Positions 25,519 to 33,358 are shown, counted from the first letter of the stretch. The stretch is 64,000 nt of DNA from Ottowia thiooxydans DSM 14619 (GCF_000422885.1 NZ_AUGX01000012.1:186001-250000); one strand, 5' to 3'. Translations and numbers: made by a program. Notes: generated by a model from the sequence alone, not told the origin.

Positions 25519-25537
25519 TTTTCGGCATGAAAGATGG

Positions 25538-25819
25538 ATGCAAATGAACGTGCAAGCAAGCAACCTCGCACTCATCTTCGGGCCCGAGACGGAGGCCGGG
25601 AAGGTGGTCCGGGTGCTGTGGCCATTCGACATCAAGGAGTCCGTTGGGCACCGCTGGGTCGTGCGGATTCGCGACGAAGGTGACTGCGTGATACCGGACA
25701 AAAGCTTGATGGCGCTCGACGTCGATCCGCGCAGGGACCCCGGTGCGCGGGAGCTTTTAGACGACGCGGGGCAGGCTGCGTGGGACCGATGGTTCGCACC
25801 GCCCAACATCGACTTCTAG
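25538..25819 (+). CDS. Small hypothetical protein
   Basis: 93 aa from the ATG at 25538, or 91 aa from 25544. The product is acidic, soluble and protein-like (VVRVLWPFDIKESVGHRWVV, then GDCVIPDKSLMAL), with no signal peptide. No family recognised. It sits directly behind the TGGTAACT cluster and ahead of a 21-bp tandem repeat array. Confidence 0.5.
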   Translation: MQMNVQASNLALIFGPETEAGKVVRVLWPFDIKESVGHRWVVRIRDEGDCVIPDKSLMALDVDPRRDPGARELLDDAGQAAWDRWFAPPNIDF

Positions 25820-25826
25820 ACGTGAA

Positions 25827-25931
25827 TTCTGCTTCCAGAGCGGATCTTTCTACTTCCAACGCTATAGATTCTGCATCCAACGCCACAAATTCTGCATCGC
25901 TTGCAATTCATTCTGCGTTGGATGCAGAAAG
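25827..25931 (+). repeat. Five 21-bp tandem repeats
   Basis: Five consecutive 21-bp units start at 25827, 25848, 25869, 25890 and 25911, each beginning TTCT(G/A)C and mostly continuing (T/A)TCCAACGC. A plus frame reads them as imperfect heptapeptides (NSASRAD, LSTSNAI, DSASNAT, NSASLAI, HSALDAE), but that frame has no good start. The length of exactly two helical turns is typical of iterons or protein-binding arrays. Confidence 0.6.
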
Positions 25932-25998
25932 ATCGCTTTTGAAGGAGGAAGCCCCATCAAAGAAGGTGTGGTGACGGGAGCAGGGAAGGTAGGGGGAT

Positions 25999-26090
25999 TT
26001 GGTGCACTTGAGCACCTAATGGGAGAGGCAGGAATCGTACCAAGCATTAACTAAAATCACAATGAGGTTTAGTACACATGTGCACCAAAT
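25999..26090. promoter_or_regulatory. Two related 22-bp palindromes, operator candidates
   Basis: 25999-26020 contains GGTGCACTTGAGCACC and 26069-26090 contains AGTACACATGTGCACC. They share 17 of 22 positions and both are imperfect palindromes. Their centres lie exactly 70 bp apart. They precede the broken SEFIR gene and may be the operators of a gene that is now lost. Confidence 0.45.
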
Positions 26091-26117
26091 AGTAATGAAT
26101 CGCCCCGGGGCGGTTAA

Positions 26118-26434
26118 TACAGCTGGACAAGCGTCGAGCACGAGCAGTTCGTCATGGACCTGGCTACGTCACTGCGCAATCATGGTGTCGACGCAATCCT
26201 GGACAAGTGGGGCCTCAAGCCCGGTCAAGACAAGTACGTCTTCATTGAGTCGATGGTTGTCGACACTGAAGTGCTCAAGGTCCTCGTCCTTTGCGACCGC
26301 AAGTACCAGGAGAAGGCGAACAACCGAGCCGGCGGCGTCGGCACCGAGTCGCAGATCATCTCCCAAGAGCTCTACGGCAAAGTCAAGCAGATCAAGTTCA
26401 TCCCCATCGTTTGCGGGTACGACGACGATGGCCA
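26118..26434 (+). pseudogene. SEFIR/TIR-domain gene fragment, cut at both ends
   Basis: The frame reads YSWTSVEHEQFVMDLATSLR, then NHGVDAILDKWGLKPGQDKY, VLKVLVLCDRKYQEKA, GGVGTESQIIS and VKQIKFIPIV. This is the body of a bacterial SEFIR/TIR domain. The expected start (a strand such as VFISYSW) is cut exactly before YSW, where the upstream codon is TAA (26115-26117), and the C-terminal effector part is missing. A perfect CGCCCCGGGGCG palindrome lies at 26101-26112 beside the 5' break. The 3' break runs straight into an IS21-type istB remnant. SEFIR/TIR domains often signal or degrade NAD in phage defence; this copy cannot work. Confidence 0.72.
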
Positions 26435-26539
26435 ACCGCCTTGCTCGGCCGGCTCACGCACCACTGCCACATCGTGGAGCGCCGCAACGCCCAAGTGCGG
26501 GGTGCCCGCGAATCAAGTCGCCGGCGTCGTACTGACTGA
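26435..26539 (+). pseudogene. istB remnant (IS21-family helper ATPase, C-terminus)
   Basis: A short frame reads TALLGRLTHHCHIVERRN, the typical C-terminal end of IS21-family IstB proteins. Everything upstream in this frame is shadow of the SEFIR fragment, so only about 20 codons survive. It marks the scar of a lost IS21-type element that truncated the SEFIR gene. Confidence 0.65.
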
Positions 26540-26547
26540 CTGCCCAG

Positions 26548-27291
26548 CTACGTGCCGTCGACGATGGTCACGCCGATGCTGCGGGCGAGAGCCAAAATTT
26601 CCTCGTGCGCAACAGGATCGCCCAACAGGCTGCGCGACGCACCTGTTTGCTGCAACACCCCCGCTTCTATGCGGTCTCCGAAAAGAACCACAGCGCGCGA
26701 CCTGTCGTCCTGCCGCGACATCCAGCTCAGTCCCTGGATGTCCTTGCGTTGAGCGTGGATGGCCTCGGCCCATTTGCGCGTGTCTGGGTATTGTTCCTTG
26801 TCGCTTTCAATTAGCTCGGTCTTGGCAACGCCAAGCTTGCGAAGCCACACCGTTCCCAGATCGGCAAGCAGCAGGTCGCTCGTAACCTGAATTGTCGAGT
26901 GCGATTGATGCTTGAGCTTGGCCTTGTCCACCGGTTTGAACCCCGGCTCAAAGGGCACGTCATGAAACACCGTTTCCATGGCCGCACCATCAAACGTAGT
27001 TGCAGCGTAGATCGTCGGGATCACCTTGCCGTCCACGTCCGAAATGGGACTGAACCGTGCGTTGCCGACGGCCATAGGGTTGAACTGGTCCGCTGCGAAT
27101 TTTTCCTGGTGAACCCGATGCATCACGTCAGCTTTGTGTAGCTTGCAAGTCGTGACGTCAAGATCAGCGTGCGGCTTTGGCATGGCGCGCTTGCGCGCGC
27201 TGGCCTGAGCAGGCGATGCCACGCCCGGTGGCGGTGGCGGTGGAGCCGCGGCCGTCGGCGGCGATGACGCGGGCTTCTTCGCCTTAGCCAT
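26548..27291 (-). CDS. RES-domain toxin
   Basis: 247 aa. After an Ala/Pro-rich lead (about residues 1-35, with PPPPPP) comes a RES domain: Arg in MHRVHQEKF, then NARFSPISD, IPTIYAATTFDGAAMETVFH and SRAVVLFGDRIEAG. RES toxins of RES/Xre systems break down NAD+ when freed from antitoxin. The upstream antitoxin gene overlaps its start by 8 bp, so expression is coupled and antitoxin is made first, the usual order here. The proline-rich extension is longer than in typical RES toxins. Confidence 0.87.
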   Translation of the reverse strand: MAKAKKPASSPPTAAAPPPPPPGVASPAQASARKRAMPKPHADLDVTTCKLHKADVMHRVHQEKFAADQFNPMAVGNARFSPISDVDGKVIPTIYAATTFDGAAMETVFHDVPFEPGFKPVDKAKLKHQSHSTIQVTSDLLLADLGTVWLRKLGVAKTELIESDKEQYPDTRKWAEAIHAQRKDIQGLSWMSRQDDRSRAVVLFGDRIEAGVLQQTGASRSLLGDPVAHEEILALARSIGVTIVDGT

Positions 27292-27958
27292 GAACTACGC
27301 CCATCACTTCATCCTCGGCAGCGGCAACGACGCGCTCGGGATCGACAGACAGAATGTCTTGCGGCCGCTTGCCTCCCAAGAAGCCATTCACGCCCGCGAA
27401 CCAGTAGGCCAGACCCCAGGCGCTCTTGCTCTTCCCGAAAGCCTCTAGCACCGTCCGCATGGCCTTGACGGGGCGGTATCCATGCTCCGGGTCCAGTCCA
27501 AAGATGGGGAAGTAGTCGTTGTTGTTGTGATTGATCGCGAAGATCCGGCCCTCACGCTTCCACTTGTTGGGCTGGGCGCTGGGGTTCGTCGTGCTCAGAC
27601 CTGCGATCTGGGCAATCTGGCCAGGCGTCACCCAATCTCCCGACTTGAGCACATGGTTCTTGGCGTCCCTTTTCATGGTCGCTTCCATCATCTGCGCGGG
27701 CGTGACTGCCTGCCTCGTCACCGATGCCTGAACGAAGTTCTCCAATGCCACGTCGCTGGATTCAAGCAGAGTCTTGTCGAGCACCTTGAGGATCCGCATC
27801 GCCGCCTCGCTCATGCGCTCGGCTTGCTCGCGGCTCCTGTTGGTAAGTGTCAGCACGATGAGTTGGTCACCTGCAGGCAACACGGAAAGGGTCTTGCGAA
27901 CCTGGGCGGGCGTTCCCACCACTGTGGAAAAGGCGGCGAAGTCACGGACTGTGGACAT
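27284..27958 (-). CDS. Xre/MbcA-type antitoxin of the RES pair
   Basis: 224 aa from the ATG at 27958, chosen for the TGGAG site just upstream; an ATG at 27991 is in frame but has no RBS and falls in a promoter-like AT stretch. The middle has an HTH-like segment (DWVTPGQIAQIAGLS). The C-terminus (TVLEAFGKSKSAWGLAYWF, then NGFLGGKRPQDIL) is the DUF2384/MbcA-like toxin-binding domain with its conserved GG-P motif. It would neutralise the RES toxin and autorepress. At this length it is larger than the common 140-150-aa antitoxins, with an extra N-terminal domain. Confidence 0.85.
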   Translation of the reverse strand: MSTVRDFAAFSTVVGTPAQVRKTLSVLPAGDQLIVLTLTNRSREQAERMSEAAMRILKVLDKTLLESSDVALENFVQASVTRQAVTPAQMMEATMKRDAKNHVLKSGDWVTPGQIAQIAGLSTTNPSAQPNKWKREGRIFAINHNNNDYFPIFGLDPEHGYRPVKAMRTVLEAFGKSKSAWGLAYWFAGVNGFLGGKRPQDILSVDPERVVAAAEDEVMGVVHG

Positions 27959-27991
27959 TTCAACTCCAATGGGATGATGAAGGTTACTCAT

Positions 27992-28385
27992 AGAAATGAT
28001 AACTTAAATATCTTTTTCTGCCAAGCCATGCGGCAGTGCCACCCCTGCCAGCGAGGGAATTTCCGGGCTCGGTCCGCTGTGTTAATTTGCTCTCACGACT
28101 GCGAATCCGCGCCGCGTGCGCGGAGTCGACGCTCAGCTACGCCTGGCGCGCCGACTTCAGTCGCCCATCGTGGCTGCCGCAGTCGTGCCTCACACCGCCA
28201 AGTAGAGACGTTCCGCGAGTCTTTGAAGTGTTTCTGGACTGATCTACGTGGCGCTGCTCTTCCTTGTCGGGAAGTGACCCGTTTCATGTAACAAGCCCGA
28301 CAGCCAATTCATTAGATGTACTGAAAATAGAATTTGGCGATGAACTCAAGTCATTGTCAGCACACAGGAATCCGGACCTTAGACC
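27992..28385. other. Intergenic region, no gene seen
   Basis: About 390 bases between the antitoxin promoter side and an IS4-family insertion. The first 30 bases are AT-rich and suit the antitoxin promoter. The rest is GC-rich with overlapping frames on both strands that match nothing known, and it may be decayed IS or gene sequence. The last ten bases (28376-28385) are the IS target duplication. Confidence 0.4.
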
Positions 28386-29908
28386 GAATGGCACTTACTT
28401 TGGCTTCTTCGCATGACCGTAGCGTTCGACGTGTCGGCGAGCTTCGGCACGTTGCATCTTCAACCAAGGGAAGGGTTTGGGCCGTCGCTTTCGCATGCGC
28501 GGCTCGATGCGCCCGGGTCGTTGGCCCACCTTGCATTGGGCAATCAGTGTGAGTAGTTGCACGTCGTCGGTGTGCGCCGACATCCCTCGCGAAGTCCACT
28601 GCCCCCACAGTTGCACCGTGTGCTTGAAGCTCAGACTTCGCGGCTCCACGCCTGCGTGGCGGGCAGCGCGTGCCATCAGCAACCGGATCACGTTGTAGGC
28701 CAGCAGATGAACCCACAGCTGCTTGTCGTTCATCTGCGGTGTCTGGCAGCGCAGCACGTCCATGGCGCAGGTGGTCTTCAGGTTGCGCAGGTCCAGCTCG
28801 ATGTTCCAGCGACGCGCGTACAGAGCCGACAGATCGCTCTTGCTGACCCCCCGATGGTTGACCAGCGTGGTGACCAGCACCCGGTGGCCTACCTTGACTT
28901 CGCGCAGCACAATCTCCTCGGGGGCCTGCGCATACTGCTCAGGCGTCATCCACTCAGGCCGCGTTGCCGGCTTGGGCCAGGACACGATGTGGTCTCTCGT
29001 TCCCAGCGACTTGCCACGACGAAAGTCGGTGGTGCGCGAGCCGTTCTGCGCCATCAGCACATCCACGCCTGCGGCCATCAGCGAGGCGATCAGGAAGTAG
29101 TTGCAGTACAGGGCATCGGCCAACATCACATCGCCTGTTGAGAAGTTGCCCAGCAGGCTGCGCACCAGGCTCAGTTCGCCACTGCCTTTGCCTTGATGGG
29201 GTCCGATGGCCGCATCCAGTGCAGCACCGGTGGCCAGGCACATCACCACGACCAGCCGCGCCAGCGGAAAGCCGACTCCGTTGGCCTGGGTGCTGGGTTG
29301 GGGATAGCGCGTCTGGTTCTGTGCGGTATCGGGCATCGACAGGCCGGTGCCGTCCACCAGCTTGACCGCGCGTCCGCGCCACAGCCACGGTGTTGGCGCC
29401 TGGCTGCTCAGCGCCTGGCCGGTCTGGCGCACAAGCGCACCGACCATCTCCAACGGCAGGCGCTGACGCGCCCTGCAGTACCCACCGGTGCGCACGCTGC
29501 ACGCGCTCAGACCGTCGGCGGCGCGCTGTGCGGCCCAGCCGTTGACCGCGTTCTGGCACGAGCCATCGGCGTCCAGCACCTGGCGCATGAACATCGACAA
29601 CGTCACCGTGGGCGGATACAGCCGTTCGCGGTGCTCGGGCAACTGCGCCTCCATTGTGTCCAGCCACTGCGGGCTGGTCAGCACGTTGAAGAACTCCACC
29701 GCCTGGGTCGACTTGGCTCGTCTGTCGATGTTGCGGCGACGTTGATGCAAAGCGCTTCGGGCATTACGATTCATGCTGGCTGGCCTTCGCAGAGATGGCT
29801 TGGGTGTTTGGTACCAACCATCCTATCGATCCTGGGTCAGCCAACCTCCTTTGGAATCAAGAACTTACAGGCATCTCCGTTAGCAGATCGCTAAAGTAAG
29901 TGCCATTC
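28386..29908 (-). mobile_element. IS4-family insertion sequence, 1523 bp, complete
   Basis: Ends are inverted repeats: GAATGGCACTTACTTTGGC at the left and GCTAAAGTAAGTGCCATTC at the right, differing at one position. A perfect 10-bp target duplication ACCTTAGACC flanks it (28376-28385 and 29909-29918). One intact transposase gene. The exact duplication suggests a fairly recent insertion, into the region upstream of the 248-aa/PIN gene pair. Confidence 0.92.
28395..29774 (-). CDS. IS4-family DDE transposase
   Basis: 459 aa filling the IS at 28386-29908. The DDE blocks are visible: first Asp in AVKLVDGTGLSMPD, second in VMLADALYCNYF, and the Y-x2-R-x3-E signature in YARRWNIELDLRNLK. The C-terminus is basic (RKRRPKPFPWLKMQ). 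Cuts and pastes its own ends. No frameshift seen, so probably active. Confidence 0.92.
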   Translation of the reverse strand: MNRNARSALHQRRRNIDRRAKSTQAVEFFNVLTSPQWLDTMEAQLPEHRERLYPPTVTLSMFMRQVLDADGSCQNAVNGWAAQRAADGLSACSVRTGGYCRARQRLPLEMVGALVRQTGQALSSQAPTPWLWRGRAVKLVDGTGLSMPDTAQNQTRYPQPSTQANGVGFPLARLVVVMCLATGAALDAAIGPHQGKGSGELSLVRSLLGNFSTGDVMLADALYCNYFLIASLMAAGVDVLMAQNGSRTTDFRRGKSLGTRDHIVSWPKPATRPEWMTPEQYAQAPEEIVLREVKVGHRVLVTTLVNHRGVSKSDLSALYARRWNIELDLRNLKTTCAMDVLRCQTPQMNDKQLWVHLLAYNVIRLLMARAARHAGVEPRSLSFKHTVQLWGQWTSRGMSAHTDDVQLLTLIAQCKVGQRPGRIEPRMRKRRPKPFPWLKMQRAEARRHVERYGHAKKPK

Positions 29909-30011
29909 ACCTTAGACCGGTTTCCAGGCCAGCAGTAGTTTTCCAGCTCTACTGAAAATTTGTAACCGTCGACCCCTGCCGACCAAGGGCCAGGACGGGT
30001 ACATTTGATGC

Positions 30012-30758
30012 ATGGCCGCGATAAAATTCAGCTTCATGCTCCGCCTACTCGATCGGAATCCCGATCGGGTGCCGTTGGCGCATCTGGGTGAGTACCTGCA
30101 GGAGTTCGCCGGGTTGCTCGGCGAAGAGAACAAGCCGGTCTTCAAGGGCATCAAGAAGGCGAGCATTGGCTGCATGGCTGCCGTACCCGTCGAGCGCGTC
30201 CACCTGAGTCGCGCAAGGATCACGCAGGCGAAGAACGACGAATCCAGCAAGCCTGGCCGGCACCTGCGCGCAATCGAGACCCTGATGGGCCAAGACTCGA
30301 TCAAGCAGGCTCAGATCCTCGACCAAGACGGCTTGGTCATTCACACCATCTTCGGCATCCAGCCTGAGCCAGTTTCCACTAACGAGCGCCTGTACCAGGA
30401 GGGAGTCGTCGACGGATGGGTCACCGGCCTCGTTGGCGCCGATGACTCGATGCACCTCTACGTGCGCGACCACTTCGACCGCGATCTCCGCCTCATCGTG
30501 CGCGATGACGCGATGGCCAGACAGATCCTGAGCCATTTCCGCGCCGGCACCATCCGCCTACGGGTTCGTGGCCCCTGGATGCGCAACGACAACGGTTGGG
30601 CACCGGAGGCGAGCAAGTGCCTGGTGCTCAGTTTCGAGGCCCTGGACGACACGCCGCTGGGAGAGGTGCTCGCTGCGGCCGCACGCGTGCCTGGCAACGG
30701 CTGGTCCGAGATGAAGGACCCGATGACTCACTGGGAAAACATTCGGGGTATCCATTGA
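30012..30758 (+). CDS. Unrecognised 248-aa protein coupled to a PIN gene
   Basis: Soluble protein with no signal or membrane segment. The N-terminus (IKFSFMLRLLDRNPDRVPLA, HLGEYLQEFAGLLG) is helical; the C-terminal half reads as mixed alpha/beta (LYVRDHFDRDLRLIVRDDAM, then GTIRLRVRGPWMRND). No known family. Its stop codon overlaps the TTG start of a PIN-domain nuclease gene (30755-30758), so the two act together, possibly as an antitoxin or sensor with a toxic RNase. The IS4-family element just upstream (ending 29908) may have separated it from its own promoter. Confidence 0.7.
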   Translation: MAAIKFSFMLRLLDRNPDRVPLAHLGEYLQEFAGLLGEENKPVFKGIKKASIGCMAAVPVERVHLSRARITQAKNDESSKPGRHLRAIETLMGQDSIKQAQILDQDGLVIHTIFGIQPEPVSTNERLYQEGVVDGWVTGLVGADDSMHLYVRDHFDRDLRLIVRDDAMARQILSHFRAGTIRLRVRGPWMRNDNGWAPEASKCLVLSFEALDDTPLGEVLAAAARVPGNGWSEMKDPMTHWENIRGIH

Positions 30759-31339
30759 AGATCTTGCCCAAAGTCATCGTCGTGGACGCAAACTTTATCG
30801 TTGCGTACTGCTCGAGCACCACACCGCCGGATGACCGGGCACGGATCAACTACTTCATCGAACGAGCTGAGAAAGCGAAATCGAAGGTGGTCTTCCCGAT
30901 GGTCTGCATCGCGGAATTCTTGGTGGGCGCGGAGCTGGCCGGCATCGAATTCTTGAAGACGCTGGAGAAGAAGGCCTGCATTGTGATGGCCGACTTCAAC
31001 ATGGCCGCTGCGTACGAGCTGGCGCAGATCGACCGAGCAGCGATCGGCGCCGGCGACAAGAAGGACGAGTCGGAAGAGAACTGGCAGAAGATCAAGACGG
31101 ATCGCCAGCTGGTGGCCACGGGCAAGTCGCTCGGTGCCAAGCTGATCATCTCCAACGACAGGGGCGTGCGAAACAATGCCCTGCGCATCGGCATGGAGGC
31201 CATGCGCATCCAGGAGCTGGAGCTGTCGGAGAACGATCGGCAGATGCACCTGGTGGAACCAATCAAAACTCTGCCAAATGGCAAGCCGGTGCCGCTGAAG
31301 GTGGTTAGGCTAGGTTCGAGGCCTGCCCCGAAAGTTTGA
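30755..31339 (+). CDS. PIN-domain protein, predicted RNase
   Basis: 194 aa from a TTG at 30755 overlapping the upstream stop (TTGA). The PIN fold is indicated by an acidic start (KVIVVDANFIVAYCS), a conserved Glu in CIAEFLVGAEL, and Asp residues in KIKTDRQLVATGKSLGA and LIISNDRGVRN, the usual quartet of acidic metal ligands. PIN proteins are Mg-dependent RNases, most often VapC toxins. It is longer than typical VapC (about 130-150 aa) and its partner is not a recognised antitoxin, so this may be a different two-gene system. Confidence 0.78.
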   Translation: MKILPKVIVVDANFIVAYCSSTTPPDDRARINYFIERAEKAKSKVVFPMVCIAEFLVGAELAGIEFLKTLEKKACIVMADFNMAAAYELAQIDRAAIGAGDKKDESEENWQKIKTDRQLVATGKSLGAKLIISNDRGVRNNALRIGMEAMRIQELELSENDRQMHLVEPIKTLPNGKPVPLKVVRLGSRPAPKV

Positions 31340-31340
31340 T

Positions 31341-31534
31341 TTGGTCGCACTCTCCGACTACGAACGAGCACGCCGGTGCAAGGCTGTCGACTTCGCCCGC
31401 AGAAACATCGGTCTCGAAGGTTTCACGATCACGAAAGATCTGGAAGCCCTGCCCAGCGTTACGTCAACGGGGAGATCGAGATCGATGGGCTGCTCAAGCC
31501 CCACCCCGCATCATCGCAAGCGAAGCAAACCTGA
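31341..31534 (+). pseudogene. VbhA-like Fic antitoxin, frameshifted
   Basis: From a TTG four bases after the PIN-gene reading frame ends, the frame reads SDYERARRCKAVDFARRNIG, then LEGFTITKDLEAL, the antitoxin-VbhA signature. At about 31450 it loses frame; the continuation QRYVNGEIEIDGLLK is found one base off and ends at the TGA of 31532-31534. A single-base loss explains it. No Fic toxin follows. The 3' end overlaps a convergent broken gene by about 40 bp. Confidence 0.65.
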
Positions 31535-31735
31535 CGGCCAGGTGATCGATGCGCCTGATGCGCACCAGGCGCTGATCCACCCTCGCCTTTTCCGCTCGCG
31601 CTGAAATCCACTCCACTGGCAGCTTTGCGGCGTCGAACTTTTCCAATTCCGTCAATTCCCGCGGCTGGCCCAGGAGTAGCCTGCCAGCACGAGGTCGTTA
31701 TGGGCTTCCGCGACCGCAGATTCAAAGTCGTTCAT
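31494..31735 (-). pseudogene. Small unknown gene with a frameshift, coupled to 31732-32127
   Basis: The ATG at 31735 overlaps the upstream stop as ATGA. The first part reads MNDFESAVAEAHNDLVLAG; near 31680 the frame shifts and continues as QPRELTELEKFDAAKLPVEW, then ARAEKARVDQRLVRIRRIDH, ending at 31494. Read together it would be about 80 residues, helical and charged. No family recognised. Too short and broken to stand out as an open frame. Confidence 0.45.
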
Positions 31736-32127
31736 TTTTCGTCCTCGATTTTGTCAAGGATGGCGCGCGCCGTGGCGCCAGTGGACCGGGTCATCAAGTT
31801 GTGCCGACCGGCTTCACTGAGGTACCACACCGGGTCCGGCTGCAGCAGACCTTTCTTCATTTGCACGTCTTGAAGCAGAGTCATGTAGAGCAGATTTTTT
31901 TGCGCAACGCGCACGAATGCCCATTGAGCGTTGATGGTCTGGTTCTCTCAAAAACCAGAATCTTGGTTCGGGTAAAGGTACTTCAGCAAGTCCGATGATC
32001 GCGCCTGACCGCCCTCGCAGCGACTCACGATCTGCAAAATCTCGAGTTCGGTGACACGTTCGCAATCGAGTCGTTGGCGCTCGAAGTTGTCCCAGGACTC
32101 GCTCCGGCGGGGTGCTTTTGCTTTCAT
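31732..32127 (-). pseudogene. Small winged-helix-like protein interrupted by in-frame TGA
   Basis: From the ATG at 32127 the frame gives 59 residues (MKAKAPRRSESWDNFERQR, ELEILQIVSRCEGG, SDLLKYLYPNQDSGF), then a TGA at 31950-31948, then 71 more in the same frame (ENQTINAQWAFVRVAQKNLL, GLLQPDPVWYLSEAGRHNLM) to a stop at 31732. Continuity of protein-like sequence on both sides argues for one gene with a nonsense change, again plausibly TGG to TGA. A short helix bundle ending in WYLSEAGRHNL resembles a winged-helix wing. A coupled gene follows at 31735. Confidence 0.5.
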
Positions 32128-32389
32128 GTCATTCCTTGGGTGCCAGTATGCCGGGGAGTCACGCCACCGAAGATTCGAAGTCGCTCGCTACGTCATCGGC
32201 GGCTTCCAGGCACCATCCAAAACTGGCAGGCGCAAGTGCTCGGCATGAAGAGCAACCCAGATCCCAAAGGCGACATCATTCCTCTGGCGGTTTGCGTCAA
32301 GCGTCTGAACTCCTGCCGTCCAACCTTGCAGGATGTGAAGGCCAATCTCGACCATCCATTGGCGGGGCCGGGTTTCCGGCGATGGCGCC

Positions 32390-32647
32390 GTGCGGATCAT
32401 GTCCATTCACAAGTGCCAGGGTCTTGAGTTCGACTCGGTGGTTATTCTGGGAGTAGGGGCACAAACGTTCTGGGGCAAACCCGCCGAGGAACGGGCTGCG
32501 TATTTCGTAGGAATTTCGCGTGCAAAGCGCCGCCTGTACTTGGCAGTCGCACACCATCGCGCGCGACCGGAGGGCTTTGGCGGCAGGTGGGACGCGGGCC
32601 GGGCTCCGCACATCGAATACCTGGAATACGCGGCGAGGAATCCATAA
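32390..32647 (+). pseudogene. UvrD/Rep-type helicase C-terminal fragment
   Basis: 85 codons containing the last helicase motifs: VRIMSIHKCQGLEFDSVVIL (motif V) and ERAAYFVGISRAKRRLYLAV (motif VI with its arginine). The ATP-binding N-terminal motifs Q, I, Ia and II are nowhere upstream, so only the end of an SF1 helicase survives. The 260 bp before it (32128-32389) hold no recognisable gene. Such helicases occur in phage-defence pairs, but the partner here cannot be told. Confidence 0.72.
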
Positions 32648-32728
32648 AAATCAATGATGCGTGCAGTTCCCCAAATTGAGTGAAAGTGGCTCCGCAGAAG
32701 ACAGGCTTGGACAGCAAGATCAGGGGCT

Positions 32729-33358
32729 CTAAAGATCGGCCCTCCTCGCGATCAAATCAATCTCTACCGCTGGGTGCCCGAAGACTTCTGTCGCTACTTC
32801 GGACACTTGCCGAAGATGGGGCTTCGTCAATTCAAATGGATTCCAGCAACGTCCGCCGGCTTGCGCAAGAACTACCAGTCCATGCACGTGCACATGTGGC
32901 CTGTCGGTATGGACAACAAAGATGCCAACATGGTCCTCCGCACAACCCAAGGCATCAAGGACATCATGTGCAATACGTAGTGCGTTTTTGTGAATTGAGC
33001 CATTCTTCCTCGGTATTTCAAGGTGATCTGAAGGCTGTGCAAGCAGTTGGGTCGCTCGCGGATCAAAACTAATCAGAGTTTTGACATACCACTGTTTAGG
33101 AGTGGGCTGGACACGAAATACTGTACGCCTGAATTTGTCCATTTGCGTCGCAAGATCCTGCGCCGCGTCGCGCACCGTTGGCGCCCAGGGGGCAACAGAC
33201 TGGATTAATCCGCGAGTCTCAGGTGGGCCAGCCAAACGAGAACTCTTCACCCCGATGACTTCGGAATGTTTCGGACTTAAAAGGTACTCCAGATCGATTC
33301 GCAAATCTCCTGGCCGTTGCTCTCGTTGGCCAGTCCACCGGCCAAATTTCACGTACAC
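32729..33358 (-). CDS. Relaxase / mobilization nuclease with HUH motif
   Basis: 209 aa. The N-terminus (MYVKFGRWTG) resembles MOBP-type relaxase starts, and a metal-binding HUH motif stands at about residues 153-162 (HTDRPHVHVHG). The family nicks one strand at oriT to start conjugative transfer. It overlaps the mobC-like gene by 10 bp. No primase or helicase extension is present, so it is a minimal relaxase or has lost its C-terminus; the decayed helicase fragment beyond 32647 makes truncation possible. Confidence 0.75.
   Translation of the reverse strand: MYVKFGRWTGQREQRPGDLRIDLEYLLSPKHSEVIGVKSSRLAGPPETRGLIQSVAPWAPTVRDAAQDLATQMDKFRRTVFRVQPTPKQWYVKTLISFDPRATQLLAQPSDHLEIPRKNGSIHKNALRIAHDVLDALGCAEDHVGIFVVHTDRPHVHVHGLVVLAQAGGRCWNPFELTKPHLRQVSEVATEVFGHPAVEIDLIARRADL

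Larger units (their letters stand above)
24956..25537. other. Region with no convincing gene
   Basis: Frames on both strands here overlap and none looks like a known protein; the 171-codon plus frame from 24966 is low-complexity and lacks an RBS. What the stretch does hold is a strong hairpin at 25285-25317 and three TGGTAACT motifs at 25463-25518, the latter probably regulatory for the small gene downstream. Confidence 0.4.

Noticed and set aside
25827-25931. A CRISPR array.
   Set aside because: The 21-bp units are contiguous with no unique spacers, and no cas genes are in the window.
24722-31950. Use of TGA as a tryptophan codon in this organism.
   Set aside because: TGA ends gyrA-neighbour and many other intact genes normally, and Trp is encoded by TGG throughout; two decayed genes in a mobile element do not support a changed code.
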